The translations under genes and the position numbers were made by a program. Below, piece by piece: positions 37,748 through 50,058 of a DNA stretch of 64,000 nt; position 1 is the stretch's first letter, and every line of letters begins with the position of its first letter. The notes under the pieces were generated by a model, which saw nothing but the letters and a program-made list of their open reading frames with translations, had not been told where the DNA came from and made no database searches. This DNA comes from Selaginella moellendorffii (taxonomy: Eukaryota; Streptophyta; Lycopodiopsida; Selaginellales; Selaginellaceae), in assembly GCF_000143415.4 (NCBI RefSeq), contig NW_003314295.1, forward strand, positions 809,038 to 873,037. The letters run 5' to 3'.

Positions 37748-39341
37748 TGTGAGACACAAAATCCCTAGGCCCCAAAGTGGAGATGAAAGGGTGCCATGTG
37801 GTAGTGGCCGAAGCTAAAGCCAAACGAGCATAACACATTTGGACTAAAAACTCCAATTTGAAAAGGTCGAGAGTGGGAGTGGAACTCCCAATGAAATGCT
37901 CAAGGAATGAGCACGAAGTGAGCAATAAGCGAGGCTCCAAAAAGGGACCCAAAAGGACCAACACATGACACGTGGAAGTGTCTGAGATGGACCCGAGTTA
38001 GGGTCTAAAGTGGAGTCCGAAGTGGAGTCCGAGACGGAGTCTGAGATGGACCCGAGATGGAGTCTGAGATGGACCCGAGATGGAGTCCGAGATGGAGTCC
38101 AAGATAGATCCGAGATGGAGTCCGAGATGGACCCGAGATGGAGTCCGAGATGGAGTCCGAGATGAAGTCTAAGATGGAGTCCGAGATGGAGTCCGAGATG
38201 GACCCGAGATGGAGTCCGAAGTTGAGACCGAGACTGGGACCGAGACCGGGACCAAGACCGAGACCGAGACCGAGATCGGGACCGAGACCGAGTCCGAGTC
38301 CGAGTCTGAATCCGAGTCCGAGTCTGAGTCCGAGTCTGAGTCCAAGTCTGAGCTCGAGTCTGAGAGGGTGAAAGCCCAAAGCGTTCGTCTCCCAGACCCT
38401 AGGGGGTTTGATGAGCTCCAAAAGTATAGTGAGGGGGAGGACTACAGTGGAGCCAGTTTGGCCCAGGAAGGCCGGACCCAGTGTTGGGTGATGAGCTGCC
38501 CATTGGGAAGTCCAAGACTAGAGTGAACACGGACCGACAAGTGGGATAGCTTGGTGAAGTGTTCAAGAGCCGGCTCTAGTTCCCCCGGGAGATCAACTGG
38601 CCGATGCTTCCAGTCCAAGTGTGGGTGGCACTACCTACTTGGATACTTGTCGTGGCTCAACGAAACCTCGCTCTAAGCCCATGGCTAGAGCACCTAAAGG
38701 CGAAAGGCGGGGAGAGTACCCATGAGGCCTGCGTAGGGCCACGGTGTTCCGAAATGGTGTCCCAAAGTCCCAGACTGTGGAAAGGAAAAGGAGTAGCCCT
38801 TTGGTGTGGTGACCAAGGACATAATCACATGGTGAGGAAGTCCCAGAGGACCATGGGACTAAGTGGTCGGGCCTATGGGCTTTGCCCCAGTGACAGTGTT
38901 GGCAAACATGGCTATGGACAGAAAGAGACTTGGTGAGGACTGGAAAAGAGGTATTGGGGAAGGCTATTCCCCATGTTTGTAGGCATCCTAAGGATGTTAA
39001 AGAGTGGATCTGGGATGATCACTCATGGACGGATGACCCAGTCTTTGAGAGACGGTTTTGCAATGCATGTGGTGTTGGACCACTAGTGTGACCAAGGTAA
39101 ATGGGCATGGCCTTAGCGTAATGGGCTGATACGTCAGTGGTACCTTGGGGTGTCGATCATGGGATCGGACACGTGGAGCACCTGGACTAAGTGCTAAGGT
39201 TGAGTGGCATAGATGGCATTCTCGGGGCTAGCAAGCCCCAAGTCCTGAATGGGACTTATGAAGGTTATGAGTGAGACTCCTCCAAGTGGTCGAAGGTGCG
39301 GTTAAGTGACTAAAGTAGAATGGAAAAATTAGTCGCTTACA
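37748..39341 (+). repeat. 5' LTR of the outer element
   Basis: 1594 bp from TGTGAGACAC to CTTACA. It includes a GA-rich array (about 38000-38360) built from GAGTCCGAGATGGA-type units. It is 109 bp longer than the 3' LTR, mainly because this array differs in length. Confidence 0.9.
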
Positions 39342-39344
39342 ACT

Positions 39345-39356
39345 TGGTATCGGAGC
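39345..39356 (+). promoter_or_regulatory. Primer binding site of the outer element
   Basis: TGGTATCGGAGC starts three bases after the LTR end. It is complementary to the 3' end of initiator tRNA-Met with one mismatch against the common TGGTATCAGAGC. Confidence 0.8.
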
Positions 39357-41876
39357 TGTTCCTTAATCCGACTTTTATTGGTGCTCAAGTATATCACCAT
39401 TGATGTTGGCATCGAAAGGTCCTAGGAGTGGGCCTGTCCTTGAGGAGTAGCATGTCGAGAGGACATGGCTCTCCACTCAAGTTCACGCGTGAACTTGGGC
39501 ACAATGTGGTGGATAGAAAAGGGCCAATAATGGAACAACTTTGGGATCTTGGGAACAGTATAAGGTTTCCTCAGAGAGCTGAGGATGTGATCCAAATGAG
39601 CGTTTGACGCAGCAAACGGGCTAACGTAGTTGTGGTAAACAACTATAGTTGGGATCACGGGAAAGATGTAGACTCCAAAACAATAAAGGAGTCACAAGAT
39701 TACCCTCATATAGTTGAGGCTGGTGCTCATAACATTGAGACCAAAATTGATGACCATGGGAGGTCAAATACAGAAGAGGACACAAGTCCTTGAAATGGTA
39801 GCCGGGGCTACCTTTAACAAATGCTGGAACAACCCAAGGAGTTGGGGGTGTACTCAGAGGATGAGTTGGTATTCTCATCACATGGACAAGTGGTCCTAAG
39901 GGGCAAGAGGTTGCCCCAAGAGAACAAATCAAGTGTCGGAATAACACTTGCAAAAATGGTCCTTGTGAGTAGGACCTGAATACAAGAAGTTGTATTCCAG
40001 CGAGTTGGCACCTCGAAGACTAAGACCTCGCAGATCGTTGGATTAGCAAAGTCTAAAATGCTAGATGACTCAAGTGGAGTCAGGGAATGGTCCTAAGGGA
40101 TTGGTTGAAGCATTTGGACTGAAGTGTATGGGCCCCATGAGGTATGAGGAGGATCATCAGATCCAAGTATGAGAACAGTAGGTATCTCATTGATGGTAGA
40201 ATATGCCATGCTAAAGTTGTGGGGAAAATGTTCCCAGAAGAAAGCAACTTTAGCCCAGAGTTGGGTGCAAACACTATGGTGCAGTGCTAACGGATAGTTA
40301 GTATGAGGAACAACTATATTGGTCTTGGCAAAGACCTAGACACTAATAAATAGTGTCATAAGGATAGGCTCGTGGGGCCAATGGTGTGGAGATACCAAAT
40401 GTGCCAAGGGGTGATACTTTGAGGTTATGTTGGTGAGTTCATAAGAACCCCTTGCCAAGGGAATCCTAACGGAAATGGGAATGATATAACCTAAGCTGGA
40501 AGGCATGTGGTAGAGTGTGGTGACCAAAAACAATGATGGAAGTGTGGAAGCACCAGCAATGAGTTGCAGGACTTGACAACTATGAGGCAACTAAGCAAAA
40601 AGTGCAAGATAATTGGTTAAACTGGTAGAAGGTAGCTACCCAAGACTTCTTAATGGCATAAAAAAGTTAGATATACCCTTATAGGGGATAAATTGCTTAG
40701 GTTGCAAAATAGTAAGTCGATGTCGTAAAAGGGAATGCTCATTGTCAAAAAGGCCATCATTTGGGACACCCAAACACTCTAGAACACTAGGAGGTGGTGT
40801 TTGAGGTCGCGAGGGCAATAGATAAGGCCCAAGGGACTAAGTCCCTAGTGAATGATAGATAGAAGATGCTATTCAAATGTCCAAGGTTGTGGAGACAGGA
40901 GAATACTGTCTACCCGAATTGGACAAAGCCAAAAATGGAATTTTGGCAAGGCTAGTGATGGGCATGTAAGGGCCCATAAGCAACAACGTTAATCCTGGTG
41001 TGTAGGATTATAAGGTGAGCATATCTGAACCACTTCCTAGGCTATTTAGTCGGTTCATCCCTAAGAATACTTGCTAAGGCATGATAGAAAGTGCAAAGCT
41101 ATCCTTTTAGTCTAGAGGAGAATGACCGAAGGAAAGGTGTGAAGCCAAAAGCAAGTAGTAAAAGGATAGAACCGAACCATAAGAATTGATAGGCATGACC
41201 AAGGGTGGCTATGCAAGTTGTAAGTGGAGAATCAAGTGGGCGCTCAAGCATGTTGTTACTAGCAACCAGGATGCCATGGAGAGTCAAAAACATGGGATTG
41301 TCCATGTTAGGCTATATGGTAATTGGAAAGCTTGCAAAAGGAAAGACCTTAGCAAGCTAAGGAACAAAGTTCCTTGAAAGTTCCCCTAGGTAGTTAAGTA
41401 CTTAGTCAACCAAGTGTAAATGGTTCATAGAACACGCAAAATCAGAGTAGCGTAGCAGAAGTGTGGTCTTGAAGCTTGCCATGAGGCAAAGCTATCAAGG
41501 TTGGGGAAGTAGTTCCTGAGTGTTCAAAGAGAGGGCTTTGAACGCAAGTCGATGGTTAAGGATTTTCACGTTTATGCATGAACCATGTTACAGTAGCCGA
41601 ATGACTTGCTAAGTGAAATTGGCAAGTTGGGGGAATGAATACCCTAGTTGAAGGAGCCAACTTCAAAGGGGTGGCCCATGGGGCCGAGCATAGAGGAGTC
41701 CATGCATGATCACAGACATATCAAGTGAGAGGACTTGGCAGTGCGGAGGAACTAGGTTCCTAAGCTGTGATCTGTAGCGCGCTTTAAATATAAGTTGGCG
41801 CACCGGCGTGGGGAGTCATACTAGGCATCTTGTGTGATGCTGTCCATAGATGCATATACGGAGGTTGGGTTTGAGT

Positions 41877-42215
41877 CCCGACCCTCTAGTGCTTGGGTTC
41901 GAATCCCAAATCACTAGGGTATGGTGATGGTTTGGAATATGAGAACACTCATATTTTGGTGGTCATGGACTCTCAGTGGGGAGACTGGTTTGGGCACACC
42001 GCTAAGCAAGGGATGCCTCGGAGTCGTGATGCACGGTTAGATTGCTTAGTGTGAAAGCTCGGCATATCTAACTTGAACTCTTTGGTGCAAGTGGCACCAA
42101 GGACGTGGTGAGTGAGATAGAGACACCTAATCTCAATTGCTATGGACCCTTGGCCGTAAGGGTTGGCTTGGGTGCACTGCTAAGTGTGGGGGATGCCCCC
42201 GGGTTATGGTCAACA
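41877..42215 (+). other. Diverged internal repeats and tRNA-like box in the outer element
   Basis: Two related segments (about 41968-42030 and 42146-42205) share GGTTTGGG/GGCTTGGG..CACACCGCTAAG..GGGATGCC-like text. They also match, inverted, the inner element near 43745-43800. Just before them, GGTTCGAATCC (41889-41899) equals the pol III B-box consensus, and a similar box lies in the inner element near 43905-43915 on the opposite strand. Confidence 0.5.
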
Positions 42216-42526
42216 ACTTGAAGGTCTAGAAAACCAAGTACCTCTTGGCAACTCTGTTAAGGTGCTAAGGTTAGATCACTAGGTGATCTTATGGCTAAAT
42301 AAGGACAAGATCCTTGATTGGCTAAGGAATGAAGTTCCTGGTTAAAAATGTTGATTTGAACTATTGATGATAGTGTGGCTTGGTCAAGGTGACCAAGTGA
42401 GAAGGACACCTAAGGGAAATGAGATATGTCAATGCGATGGCATAGTGAGTCCGAGGAAAATAATCTATATAAGAGACCCATAAGAGGGTCACGAAGTTGG
42501 GCCATGGATAGAGCCCACAATAGAAG

Positions 42527-43675
42527 TGTAAGCCATAAATTTTTCCTTTCCAATTTGCCAGCTTACCTCGTCTATCCGTCCGACACTGCCTTGGCTTTTG
42601 CTAAGTTCCCTTGCCAAGGTTCTCGCCTATGGTACCAGCTCCTACTTGGTTTCAGCTACTCACTGCACGAGCAACGGAGTGTTAGCCATCCTTCCACGGA
42701 TTCCCAAATCACTCTCAATCCCCCTCCCCGGGTTAGACTGGACTTAAGGTTCGGCTACACTCCCCGCAAGCACAAGCAGCCAAGCACACCAAGCTTCCAG
42801 GTTCCTAACATCCCTTGGTACCACAAGACTTGATCATGGGACCCTCTAAATCCCAAGTCTTGAGTGCAACACTTGCTTCGGGACGCCGGGGTGAAACACC
42901 GTGGCCTAACGGCCCGGTATGGGTACCTCTCGCCCCCCACTTCCATCCCGAAGGAAGGCCCAAGCCCCTAGGAAGGGCGAGGACCAATGAGCCGCATGGT
43001 ACTCAAGTGGGGCACCACTCCACATGAGCCGGGAGCACCGCAATCGGTTTCCCTTTCGGGAGTGGGAGCTGCTCTTGAGCACTTCCTTGGATGGCCCCTC
43101 CGGCACCAGCCAAGTCCATGCTCACTCCCACCCAAGGCCCCTTAGTCCCAGTCCCAACCTCAAGTCGGTTTGGAAGCCCCACTGGAGAGTCCCTTCTAAA
43201 CTGGTTCCTGGACCTCACTATCCCTACTATACTTTTGGAACCCCCTGCAGCCCCCCCCCCCCTGGGGGACGCACGCTTTGGGCTTTCACCCCTTGACCCG
43301 TATTAGTATTTGGACTTAGTCTCTGGCTCGATCTCGGATCCGATTTCGGATCCGACTTCGGATTCGGTCTCGAACTCGATCGCGGACTCGATCTCGGACC
43401 CGATCTCGGGCCCGACCTCGGACTCGACTTCAGACTCGGTCTCGGACCCGATTTCGGATCTCGGACTCCGTCTCGAACTCGGTCTCGAACTCGGACTTGA
43501 ACTCGGTCCCCGAGTCGGTCTTGGACTCGATTCCGGACTCTATCTCGAACTCGGTCCTAGAGTCGGTCTTGGACTCGATCTTTGACTTGGTCCCATCCGA
43601 TGAACTCTTTGTCATTTTGGTCATGCTTTCGGGGTTCCCTTAGCCTACGACACCTCGGCGAGTTGGTTCTTTACA
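42527..43675 (-). repeat. 3' LTR of the inner gypsy element
   Basis: In plus-strand text it runs TGTAAGCC...TTTACA. It contains a CT/GA-rich array at about 43316-43600 of CTCGGACTCGATCTCG units, the inverted counterpart of the outer LTR array. Confidence 0.93.
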
Positions 43676-43690
43676 ACTCCACCACCCATA
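43676..43690 (-). promoter_or_regulatory. Polypurine tract of the inner element
   Basis: On the minus strand TATGGGTGGTGGAGT directly precedes the 3' LTR. The same 15 bases precede the outer element's 3' LTR at 50904-50918. Confidence 0.75.
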
Positions 43691-44078
43691 GAAGAAGTTC
43701 GATGCCCACATCGAACGTCTCTTTTTTATCCTACGACTTGTTGACCATGTCTCCGGGGGCATCCCCCCACTTAGCGGTGTGCCTAAGTTAGCCTCCCCGG
43801 CCAAGAGCTCATGACAACGGAATATAGGTGTCCCTATACTCCTCCCCTCACCACGCCCTAGTATGGGGTCGGGACTTGATCCCAGCCTTGCTTTACTAGG
43901 GGGTTGGGACTCGAACCCAACCTCCGTAGAATACGTCTACGGTTTCGACATCCCCGCAGGGAGTCGGGCGTAGCTCCCTACGCCTGGTCGACCTAGCTAA
44001 CCCATGCTAATTAGCTTACCTTCGGCGCGCCTTCGGGTCCCAACATATGCCATTGCTCAACTTCTCAAATTGATACTT

Positions 44079-47000
44079 TTAATTGAACTTTGCATAAGTA
44101 CATAGAGTTCTGCCATGCAGAAATTCCTCCACTAGATCTCGCGTGTTCGCTAGGTTCTCCTCCGGTTCCCATGTTGCTTCGCAGTGTGGAAATCCTTTCC
44201 ACTTCACATGGAACTCTCTCACCTCGCGTCCGTGTCGCTTGCTTTTGCGCGCATTGAGGATGGCCTCGACTTCGTATTCCTCCTCCCCTTGGATAACCTC
44301 AGGTAAAGGTCTTACTTGGTCCTTGCGAAGCGGATCCTCAAAATACGGCTTGAGTAAGTTCACGTGGAACACGGGATGTATCTTCCCCATCTCTCGAGGA
44401 AGTCGGAGACGGTAAGCCACTTTACCGATTCGAGCCTCAATCTCGTAAGGCCCCGCGAACCTGCTTAAGGAACTCAAGATCAATTCATTTACAGGAACAC
44501 ATGCATTTTTACCTTTGGGTCAACTTCCGGCTGATCCCACTTGGTAGCCTGAGGTTCTTGGTGTTCAGCCACACCTTCTCCCCAGCTTGGAACTCCACAT
44601 CTCGACGCTTTTGGTTCGCGTACTTAGTTTGCTTTTGTTGAGCCCGTTCCAAGGAATCCCTCACTAGATTCCAAATGTTGAGTCTTTCCGCCGTGAATGC
44701 CTCCACTGCGGGTAACTCTCCATGATACTCGGCCACGCCGAGTTCCACAGGACCTTCAATAGCTCGCCCATTGATGACTTCCCATGGACTCACCCCGATG
44801 CTCGAATGTGGTGAGTTGTTATAACACATTTCCGCAAGTCCCAAATGACTTACCCAGTCGGTCTGGTCTCCCGAGACATAGCATCGCAAATAATCCTCCA
44901 GCTGCCTATTCACCCTTTCCGTTTGTCCGTCTGTCAAGAAGTGTTAGTGCCATCAATCTTGACTCAATACCCATTACCTGTCTGTGGGTGATAGGCCGTG
45001 CTGAATTTCAACTTGGTGCGATACTGTTCTAGGAGCGTCCTCCAGAACCTACTGGTGAAGATCTTATCTCGATCTAAGATAATCTCTTCCGGCCTTCCCC
45101 GCACTCGGACCACTTGTTCAAAGAACAGCTTTGCCACACCTTCCGCATCCACATCCGTTGTGGTGGGTATGAAATGTGCCATCTTTGAAAATCGGTCCAC
45201 CACCACGAATATCGCATCGAACCCCTCGCTTGGGGGTAGTCCCGTGATGAAGTCCATCGTGAGACATTTCCACGGACGATCTGGAATGGGGATGCTTTGC
45301 AACAAGCCCCCACTAGCCTTCGTCACGGCTTTGACCTGCTGACATGTTGGACATGTCTTTACATAGTCTTGGACGTCCTTAGCCATATCTGGCCAGTGAT
45401 ACTTCCTTTTGAGTAAGCCCATCGTCTTGGGCACTCCGCCGTGTCCCGCGAAAGGTCCGTCATGACACTCTTCCAAGGCTACCTTCCTTAGTTCCCCTTC
45501 TGGAACATACACCCTCGTTTGCTTGTAATATATGAGTCCGTTGCGTTCCGCATAGCCCGTTTTCTCTTCCGTTGGCAGCTCACCTCTCTGGTGAGCTTCC
45601 CGTGCCTCCAGATTCCTCAGCAACACTTCTTGTGCTAGACCATCACTCTCGTATGCGGTCCGCACCTCGTCCCAAAAGGTTGCTGTCGCGCTAGATATCG
45701 CCAACTTCAAGCTCGCTTTTCGACTTAGCGCATCTGCCACGATGTTGCTCTTCCCAGGCTTGTACAGGATCTCGCAATCAAACTCGGCCAAAGCATTGGC
45801 CCACCGACCTTGTTTTCCCCTTAGGTCGGGCTGTGACAAGAAGTGTTTCGTTGCCACATTATCCGTGTAAACCTTGAAGTGTCTCCCAAGGTAGTGTCGC
45901 CACTCCTTGAGCGCCTTGACCACCGCAAACAATTCCTTCTCGTGGGCAGGCCACTTCCGTTGAGCCTTGTCCAGCTTCTTCGAGAAGAATGCTACTGGAT
46001 GGTTGTCTTGCTTCAAAACTGCGCCCAACGCAAAGTCCGAAGCATCCGTGTCTACCTCAAAGTCCTTACCAAAGTCTGGTAATGCCAACACCGGAGCCTT
46101 CCTCAACTTCCCTTTGAGGTGGATGAATGCCGCCTCGCATTCCGCTGTCCATACCATCTTCCCTTTTCCTGTTTGGTCCGTTAAGGGCAGGGCTACTCTC
46201 GAATAGTGTCTGATAAACTTTCGATAGTAGTTGCATAGCCCCAGGAACGCCCTCAACTCATGTACATTCGATGGTCGTTCCCATTCCTGGATCGCTTGGA
46301 CCTTCTCCGGGTCCACCTTGAGCCCGTCTTGGCCCACCACATGCCCGAGAAACTTTACCTCTTGTTGAGCAAAGTCACATTTGCTCTCTTTAGCATACAG
46401 TTTGTGTTCCTTTAGTTTCTCAAACACCTTCGCCAAGTGTTCGGCATGCTCCTCTAGCGTCTCGCTATAGATCAGGATGTCGTCAATATAGACGACCACG
46501 AAGCGATCCAGATAGGGTACAAAGATGTGGTTCATCAACGCCGAAAACGTTGCCGGCGCATTGCACAGCCCAAAGGGCATCACCAAAAACTCAAAGCTCC
46601 CATACCTCGTTCGACAGGTTGTCTTCTCGACATCTTCCTCAGCTACCCTGATCTGGTAGTATCCTGACCTTAGGTCAATCCTCGAGAAGTATTTTGCCTT
46701 TCCCAACCTATCGAACAGGTCCTCGATCCTTGGCAAAGGGTACTTGTTCTTCTTGGTATACTTGTTGAGCAACCGGTAGTCTATGCACATGCGCATAGAT
46801 CCATCTTTCTTTTTCACAAATAGCACCGGCGCCCCATACGGCGACTTGCTCAACCTAACATACCCTTTGTCCACCAACTCCTCTAGTTGGCTCTTGAGCT
46901 CCTTGAGTTCTTTTTCGTTCAATCGATAGGGTGGACGAACCACCGCCTCAGCACCCTCGACCAGCTCAATCTTATGTTCTATCGGTCGTGCGGGGGGCAA

Positions 47001-48851
47001 CCCCACCGGTAGCTCCTCCGGCATCGTATCCTGGAATTGGTCCAGCACCTGCTGGATCACTAAAGGTACTTCTTCCGTTCTTGTCTTTTTGTCACTCTTC
47101 ACCGCGAGTAAGCACAAAAAGGCTACCTTAGTTCCTTTAGTGAGTTGTCCTCTCGTGGACACCAGGTTTAAGCATGACTCTTTGGCCTTGCTTTGCCCTA
47201 CCTTTAGATCCTGGGCCTCCACCCTAGATCTTCTTCCTTGGGCATTCGCCAATACCACAAGGTTCCTACCTTGTCCATGCAGGGCTACCACGAACCGATT
47301 AAACCAATCCATTCCGAAGATCACGTCAAATCCCGCCATGTCCAAGACGGTGAAATCCATGTCCACTTTCCATGTCCCCACTTCGACTCTCGCTTGTCGA
47401 AGTACCTCATCGGTGCTTTGGCTACCTTGAACAAACTCTATAGTCCTTGGTTCGCCTAGCCGCTGCACCGTTAGTCCGGCTTGCCGGACTATGTCTGCAG
47501 CCACAAAATTATCCGAAGCACCCGTGTCAATAAGGATCTTAACAAAGCTACCTCCGAGCTTCCCTCGGAGGGCTAGTAGATGTCGCGAACGACTCTCTAC
47601 CAAAGTTGCTCGTGTAATGAGTAACTTTGAGTTAGGGACTGGATCACATACCTCAGTTTGGACTTCACCCGACTTGATGGCCATATTGGCTCTGGCCTTC
47701 TTCGGGTAGGGACATTCCCTCGAGAAGTGTCCCGCTTCGCCGCAGTTGTAGCATACGTTGTTTCCCACGCTGCTATACGACTTGACCTTCTTATCTGTGG
47801 GTTTGTCTTTTTTCGCTTGACTCCCCCACGTACTCGCTCGCTGGCCACCGGATTTGCCTTTCCGGAACCCCGAGGACTCATTCTTAGAGAAACTCTTTTT
47901 GAATTTCCCCTTGCTATACGTTCCCCTCGGTTTGGCCCCTTTGTGAAACGTGGATCCCGACCCCGTCGTGTTCCCCTTTCGCAGGTTATCGTTGAAATGC
48001 ACCTTGATGGCCGCATCCAACGCTTCCTTGTAGTTGGTCGGGTTCCAGCGCATCACCTCACCGCGAGCCCAGGTTTGCAAACCTGATATAAAGGCATGGA
48101 ACGCATCCATATCCCCCATGTCCGTGACAAGTATCCTCTTTGCCATGAACCCATTCACATATTCCTGGATGGTTCCAGTCTGCTTCAGCCTACTCAACTC
48201 ATCTCTCAGATGCAGAGTGGCATTTGGAGGAACGTATGTCGCGCGGATCCTCACCTTCATCATGTCCCAGGTGGCCACCGGTCCTTCGTTGGCCTCCGTT
48301 GTTCTCCACCAAGACTTGGCATTATCTGCCAAGTATGGTTTTGCACATGGGACCTTCTCCGAGCTCGGTAACCGCAACGCTCGGAAGTAGTCCTCCATAT
48401 CGTAAAACCAATCCTCCACAACCTTATAGTCGTTCACTCCCTTGAACACCGGTGGGGGCTTTGGTTTGTACTTGGGAACTGCCTGAGGGACTGATTCCAC
48501 TTCGGTCTGTTCGACCTTGTCTGGTTTTGCCTCAGTCCCTGCCGAAGGGTCCGCACCTTCTGCACTGCCAGCATCCGCAGTCTTTCGCTTTTTCCTCCGC
48601 TTCTCGTCACGCTTTAACTTGCGTACGAGAGTCTCCAGCAGGGCATTGGTCTGTGCCAACTGTCCTTCTAGCACGTCCAATCGAGCCTTGGACGACCGAA
48701 CCTCGCCACCGGACTCCTGTTTGGAAGTTTCCTCACTGGAGTCCTCCTCATGCAAGGATTCCTCATCCATAGCCTCTTGTTCAACCGGAGGCTCCAGCTC
48801 CGGCGGAGGTTCCGTCTCCGCCTGGGTTCGCTTACGCCCTGCCCTTGCCAT
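44079..48851 (-). CDS. Gag-Pol polyprotein with two spliceosomal-type introns
   Basis: Exons 48851-44978, 44930-44513 and 44460-44079 total 4674 nt (1557 residues). Gag is followed by a CCHC knuckle ([15 protein letters not shown]), protease [13 protein letters not shown] with [13 protein letters not shown], RNase H starting [16 protein letters not shown], integrase zinc finger ([12 protein letters not shown]...CPTCQQ) and core with MDFITGLP and ILDRDKIF. Intron 1 (44977-44931, GTAATG...TTGACAG, with CTAAC near its end) interrupts the codon for D in [12 protein letters not shown]. Intron 2 (44512-44461, GTAAAA...AAGCAG) separates KLTQR from [12 protein letters not shown]. Without splicing the first frame stops at 44964, before the catalytic Glu. 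A chromodomain ([14 protein letters not shown]...FHVKWKGFP) ends the protein. ATG 48851 is the first Met; an earlier GTG is unlikely. Confidence 0.9.
44461..44512 (-). other. Intron 2 before the integrase C-terminal domain
   Basis: 52 nt, GT-AG, frame-disrupting, with stops in frame. Removal joins [10 protein letters not shown] to [20 protein letters not shown], the normal continuation in Ty3/gypsy integrases. Its size matches host introns such as those of ETF-QO. Confidence 0.8.
44931..44977 (-). other. Intron 1 in the integrase core of the gypsy element
   Basis: 47 nt, GT-AG, not a multiple of three and containing an in-frame stop. A CTAAC branch-point-like motif lies 14 nt from the 3' end. 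GACAG occurs at the end of the upstream exon and again as the last five bases of the intron, as a 5-bp direct repeat. Removal restores exactly 35 residues between the second Asp and the Glu of the D,D-35-E triad. Confidence 0.8.
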
Positions 48852-48895
48852 CTCCCAGCAATCCACCTCTATCCTTCGCTAGAACTGAGATAAAG

Positions 48896-48907
48896 GCTCC
48901 GATACCA
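48896..48907 (-). promoter_or_regulatory. Primer binding site of the inner element
   Basis: On the minus strand TGGTATCGGAGC follows the 5' LTR after three bases. It is identical to the outer element's site and complementary to initiator tRNA-Met with one mismatch. Confidence 0.8.
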
Positions 48908-48910
48908 AAT

Positions 48911-50058
48911 TGTAAGCCACAAATTTTTCCTTTCCAATTTGCCAGCTTACCTCGTCTATCCGTCCGACACTGCCTTGGCTTTTGCTAAGTTCCCTTGCCA
49001 AGGTTCTCGCCTATGGTACCAGCTCCTACTTGGTTTCAGCTACTCACTGCACGAGCAACGGAGTGTTAGCCATCCTTCCACGGATTCCCAAATCACTCTC
49101 AATCCCCCTCCCCGGGTTAGACTGGACTTAAGGTTCGGCTACACTCCCCGCAAGCACAAGCAGCCAAGCACACCAAGCTTCCAGGTTCCTAACATCCCTT
49201 GGTACCACAAGACTTGATCATGGGACCCTCTAAATCCCAAGTCTTGAGTGCAACACTTGCTTCGGGACGCCGGGGCGAAACACCGTGGCCTAACGGCCCG
49301 GTATGGGTACCTCTCGCCCCCCACTTCCATCCCGAAGGAAGGCCCAAGCCCCTAGGAAGGGCGAGGACCAATGAGCCGCATGGTACTCAAGTGGGGCACC
49401 ACTCCACATGAGCCGGGAGCACCGCAATCGGTTTCCCTTTCGGGAGTGGGAGCTGCTCTTGAGCACTTCCTTGGATGGCCCCTCCGGCACCAGCCAAGTC
49501 CATGCTCACTCCCACCCAAGGCCCCTTAGTCCCAGTCCCAACCTCAAGTCGGTTTGGAAGCCCCACTGGAGAGTCCCTTCTAAACTGGTTCCTGCACCTC
49601 ACTATCCCTACTATACTTTTGGAACCCCCTGCAGCCCCCCCCCCCTGGGGGACGCACGCTTTGGGCTTTCACCCCTTGACCCGTATTAGTATTTGGACTT
49701 AGTCTCTGGCTCGATCTCGGATCCGATTTCGGATCCGACTTCGGATTCGGTCTCGGACTCGATCGCGGACTCGATCTCGGACCCGATCTCGGGCCCGACC
49801 TCGGACTCGACTTCGGACTCGGTCTCGGACCCGATTTCGGATCTCGGACTCCGTCTCGAACTCGGTCTCGAACTCGGACTCGAACTCGGTCCCCGAGTCG
49901 GTCTTGGACTCGATTCCGGACTCTATCTCGAACTCGGTCCTAGAGTCGGTCTTGGACTCGATCTTTGACTTGGTCCCATCCGATGAACTCTTTGTCATTT
50001 TGGTCATGCTTTCGGGGTTCCCTTAGCCTACGACACCTCGGCGAGTTGGTTCCTTACA
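48911..50058 (-). repeat. 5' LTR of the inner gypsy element
   Basis: 1148 bp, almost identical to 42527-43675. On the minus strand it starts TGTAAGGAACC at 50058 and ends GGCTTACA at 48911. Confidence 0.93.

Noticed and set aside
38138-38526. Frames reading MESEMESEMK or LGLGLGLRLG in the LTR arrays, also at 6039-6359, 43310-43624, 49693-50007 and 51136-51453
   Set aside because: Products of six-base LTR repeats; open on both strands, with no start context or conservation apart from the repeat.
40000-42500. Hidden gag or pol in the outer element
   Set aside because: I looked on both strands for zinc knuckle, DTGA, YIDD and HHCC/DDE-type blocks and saw none. A profile search of 39342-42526 joined to 50064-50918 would be decisive.
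44509-44937. Inner gypsy element as a simple dead copy with two frameshifts in integrase
   Set aside because: Both breaks are exact GT-AG segments of host intron size, and their removal restores frame and conserved residues. LTRs are nearly identical and there are no other breaks. Decay would not give this pattern, though RNA evidence is lacking.
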